Shown here in pieces: positions 61,988 to 64,000 of a stretch of DNA of 64,000 bases (the first letter of the stretch is position 1; each line of letters opens with the position of its first letter). This DNA comes from Sphagnum magellanicum. Its lineage: Eukaryota > Streptophyta > Sphagnopsida > Sphagnales > Sphagnaceae. The position numbers were made by a program, and so were the translations under genes. Below the pieces are notes generated by a model. That model worked only from the letters and a program-made list of their open reading frames with translations. It was not told where the DNA came from and did no database searches. The stretch covers positions 4,650,001 to 4,714,000 of the forward strand of contig CM038920.1 in assembly GCA_021904315.1 (NCBI GenBank), written 5' to 3'.

Positions 61988-62152
61988 ATTATCCAGAGGT
62001 TCTGGATTTTTTTATAAAAAATAAATTATCCAGAGGTTCTGGATTTTCTTATAAAAAATCCAAAACCTAACCTAGAAAGTCTTCCAAAAAGTTATTAAGA
62101 GAGAACCGACCCTAGAGGTTCTCCCAAAACACAGAGAACCGCCCAACACTGG
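61988..62152. mobile_element. hAT-like terminus with 37-bp duplication
   Basis: CAGAGAACCGCCCAACACTGG at about 62132-62152 matches the right end of the 33.7-38.1 kb hAT element (GAGAATCACCCAACACTGG). The preceding DNA has GAGAACC and AGAGGTTCT motifs and two copies of ATTATCCAGAGGTTCTGGAT, 37 bp apart. No left end was found, so it may be a truncated non-autonomous element. It lies about 300 bp upstream of the RZ-1-type start codon. Confidence 0.6.
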
Positions 62153-62281
62153 TCTTTACAGGTATGGAAGGCATGAACCAAGTGTCAAAATAGGGTGAGG
62201 ATCATGAAAGGGTTGGGACGTGGATTAGGACCTCACTTTCCCAGCAGTTCGTAACTCGGTCCGTTTAGGTCTTTCAGCTTT

Positions 62282-62289
62282 TAGGGTTT
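62282..62289 (+). promoter_or_regulatory. telo-box in the RZ-1-type gene leader/promoter
   Basis: TAGGGTTT is the reverse complement of AAACCCTA, the plant telo-box frequent just upstream of genes for translation and RNA metabolism. It sits about 170 bp before the ATG, next to a CT/TTC-rich leader. Confidence 0.5.
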
Positions 62290-62456
62290 GGAGCTCCGTT
62301 TTCCTTCTTCTTCTTCTTTTCCGATTCAAAGCAGTAGTCGGTCTTTCTTTGCTTGCGCAGCCGCGAGCAGTCGAAGGACGAGGAGGAGTAAGAAGGGGTT
62401 TTTTTTCTTTTTTCCCAGCCTTTTTTTGTTTTCCAAACTCTGCTGTTTAGAGTATC

Positions 62457-63726
62457 ATGTCGATAGACGAGGAGTTTCGGTGCTTCGTTGGAGGATTGTC
62501 GTGGGGCACGTCCGACAGAGCCCTGGAAGATGCGTTCAGAGCCTACGGCAACGTCACGGAAGCAAAGGTTGGTCATGTTTGCTATTTTTCTTGTGACGCG
62601 AAAGGAGTGCCGGTCTTCTCCTAATCTTCCTTTTCCCTTTTCTTTCTTTTGCCTTGTACAGGAACGTTACCTCTTTGTGTGTGTGTTTGTATTTGCGAAC
62701 CTGCTGTAGTCTCTCGCAAAAAAATAGGGTTACGAAACGTTGAACGGATCTCTTTTCTGAAGCAGAAAGATGCAATGAAAACTGCAGTCACTGACATATA
62801 TTTTAAAGCGTAGAGTTTGTCTGAGTAATTTGCAGTTGTTGTTTGTCCCTGCCAAGTTCTGGTAGTATTTGTTCTTGGTGTGAGTGAGTTCCTCTTCATG
62901 ACTTGTCGCTAAGTGTAGGAATTGTTTGTCTTGAAGGCAATCATTTAGCTACTTCTGGAAGGAATTGCTTGTGTTTTTTAATCATTGTTCCTGAGTTGAG
63001 GAGGTCCCTTGAGTCACTGAAATATGTGATGTGCAAGAATAGGTTGTGGTGGACAAGGAGACGGGGCGATCACGTGGCTTTGGTTTTGTAACATTCGCTG
63101 ATGAGCGCTCCATGGATGAGGCTATTGACCGGATGCATGGGAAAGAGTTAGATGGTCGGCCGATCTCAGTGAATAAAGCACAGCCCAAGACTGGTGGCGG
63201 TGGCGGGGACCGTTATGGTGGCAGTGGTGGTGGAGGTTACAACGGGGGTGGTAGGAGATATGGTGGAGGGGGGGGAGGGGGTGATGACTGCTTTAAATGT
63301 GGGCAGCCTGGTCACTGGGCCAGAGAATGCCCTTCAAGTGGTGGGGGAGGTGGTGGAGGAGGCCGTTATTATTCTGGTAGTGGAGGTTCAGACAGATATG
63401 GTAGCAGCCGCAGTGATCGCTACTCAGGAGGTGGCAGTGATCGTTATGGTAGCAGTGGTGGTGGTGGTAGCCGCTACAGTGGCAGTGATCGCAGTGATAG
63501 GTATGGAGGTTCTGATCGCTACAGTGGTGGCGACCGCTATGGGAGTGCAGGGGGGCGGTCCAGTCGGGATGGTGGAGGTGGTGGCACTGACCGATACAGC
63601 AGTGGGGGGCCATCCCGGTATGATAGTGGCTATCACCGTGATCGATCGGGTCCATATGATCGCCCAAATGGAGGTAGCAGTGCCAATGGTGGTGCAGCAA
63701 GATCTTCATATGATGATCGCTATTGA
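62457..63726 (+). CDS. RZ-1-type glycine-rich RNA-binding protein (RRM plus CCHC zinc knuckle)
   Basis: This is a nuclear RNA-binding protein of the plant RZ-1 type; relatives act in splicing and cold stress. Two exons: 62457-62567 and 63043-63726, giving 264 residues. A single RRM covers about residues 7-85: RNP2 is CFVGGL (9-14) and RNP1 is RGFGFVTF (48-55), with the intron between the first helix and RNP1. After a Gly-rich linker comes one CCHC knuckle, C120-x2-C123-x4-H128-x4-C133 ([14 protein letters not shown]). The remaining ~130 residues are low-complexity Gly/Ser/Arg/Asp/Tyr with SDRYGSS- and GGSDRY-type repeats, the sort of tail that promotes phase separation. The N terminus [14 protein letters not shown] aligns with MSEDPEYRCFIGGL of RZ-1A as I recall it, supporting the start. 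Long open frames on other frames of this exon are by-products of its repeats. Confidence 0.95.
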
Positions 63727-64000
63727 GCACCTTTGTGTAGTCTTTGGCAATTGTGTTTTCAGGGCAGCTGCTGCCCCACTTTGAGACTTGAGTTCACATC
63801 AGCAGCACAGACTCATATCTTCTTCCTTGAAAGCCATTTGCTGTCTGCAGTGAGGGGAAGGGGCTGCTGTCTCTTGGAATAGCTCTCAGTGTTTTACTTT
63901 GTGACAATGTGACTGAGACGTCAATGCTACCTAAGTGAGATCAGCTCCCTTTGTTACAATTGACTCTGTTAGATGGTGCTGCCTGTCCACAACATGTGAA
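63727..64000 (+). other. 3' flank of the RZ-1-type gene
   Basis: The sequence continues past the stop codon to the window edge without another start. It is presumably the 3' UTR. Confidence 0.5.

Noticed and set aside
63194-63784. Long alternative open frames on both strands over the RZ-1-type exon
   Set aside because: They overlap the Gly-rich coding repeat, have extreme composition (Val/Ala/Met or His/Ser/Thr) and match no family. The RRM-zinc-knuckle frame explains the sequence.
1-64000. CRISPR arrays, operons, riboswitches, prophage or bacterial mobile systems
   Set aside because: Gene structure is plainly eukaryotic. Tandem arrays lack spacer-repeat architecture and no bacterial gene cluster is present.

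Overview
The window is nuclear DNA from a land plant. The evidence is spliced genes with GT-AG introns and plant-type protein families: a plant SCAR/WAVE protein, an RZ-1-type glycine-rich RNA-binding protein, a plant CorA-like magnesium transporter and an OEP16-like PRAT protein. AT-rich, repeat-laden spacers and a hAT transposon lie between them. I cannot name the species. Compact introns (mostly 0.1-1.4 kb) and diverged family members would fit a non-seed plant, but that is inference.

Layout. 1-4.9 kb: AT-rich spacer ending in a five-copy ~148-bp tandem repeat. 4.9-6.1 kb (+): exons of an unrecognised coiled-coil gene, model incomplete. 8.3-15.8 kb (-): complete nine-exon SCAR/WAVE gene, convergent with the previous locus. 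16.7-17.4 kb: a seven-unit 65-bp array and a three-unit 79-bp array just upstream of SCAR. 17.4-23.2 kb: spacer with a MITE. 23.2-26.6 kb (-): six-exon OEP16/PRAT gene. 26.7-33.7 kb: AT-rich, gene-free. 33.7-38.1 kb: hAT element with terminal inverted repeats, near-matching 8-bp target-site duplication and a decayed transposase. 40.3-43.6 kb (-): three-exon CorA-like transporter with a spliced 5' leader that itself carries an open reading frame. 44-49.5 kb: spacer with dispersed repeats and a ~230-bp triplication. 50.0-54.3 kb (+): ten-exon histone-deacetylase-fold gene of the bacterial-like class IV type with a serine-rich, presequence-like N terminus. 54.3-62.3 kb: spacer with a second MITE copy, a GC-richer retroelement-like block and a hAT-like end. 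62.5-63.7 kb (+): two-exon RZ-1-type RNA-binding protein.

The genes do not form a pathway; they are independent nuclear genes: actin nucleation (SCAR), organelle membrane (OEP16-like), Mg2+ transport (CorA-like), deacylation (HDAC) and RNA binding (RZ-1). Exon structures below were built by hand from splice consensus, reading phase and family conservation. Phases close exactly for all five complete genes. I found no convincing tRNA, rRNA or CRISPR.
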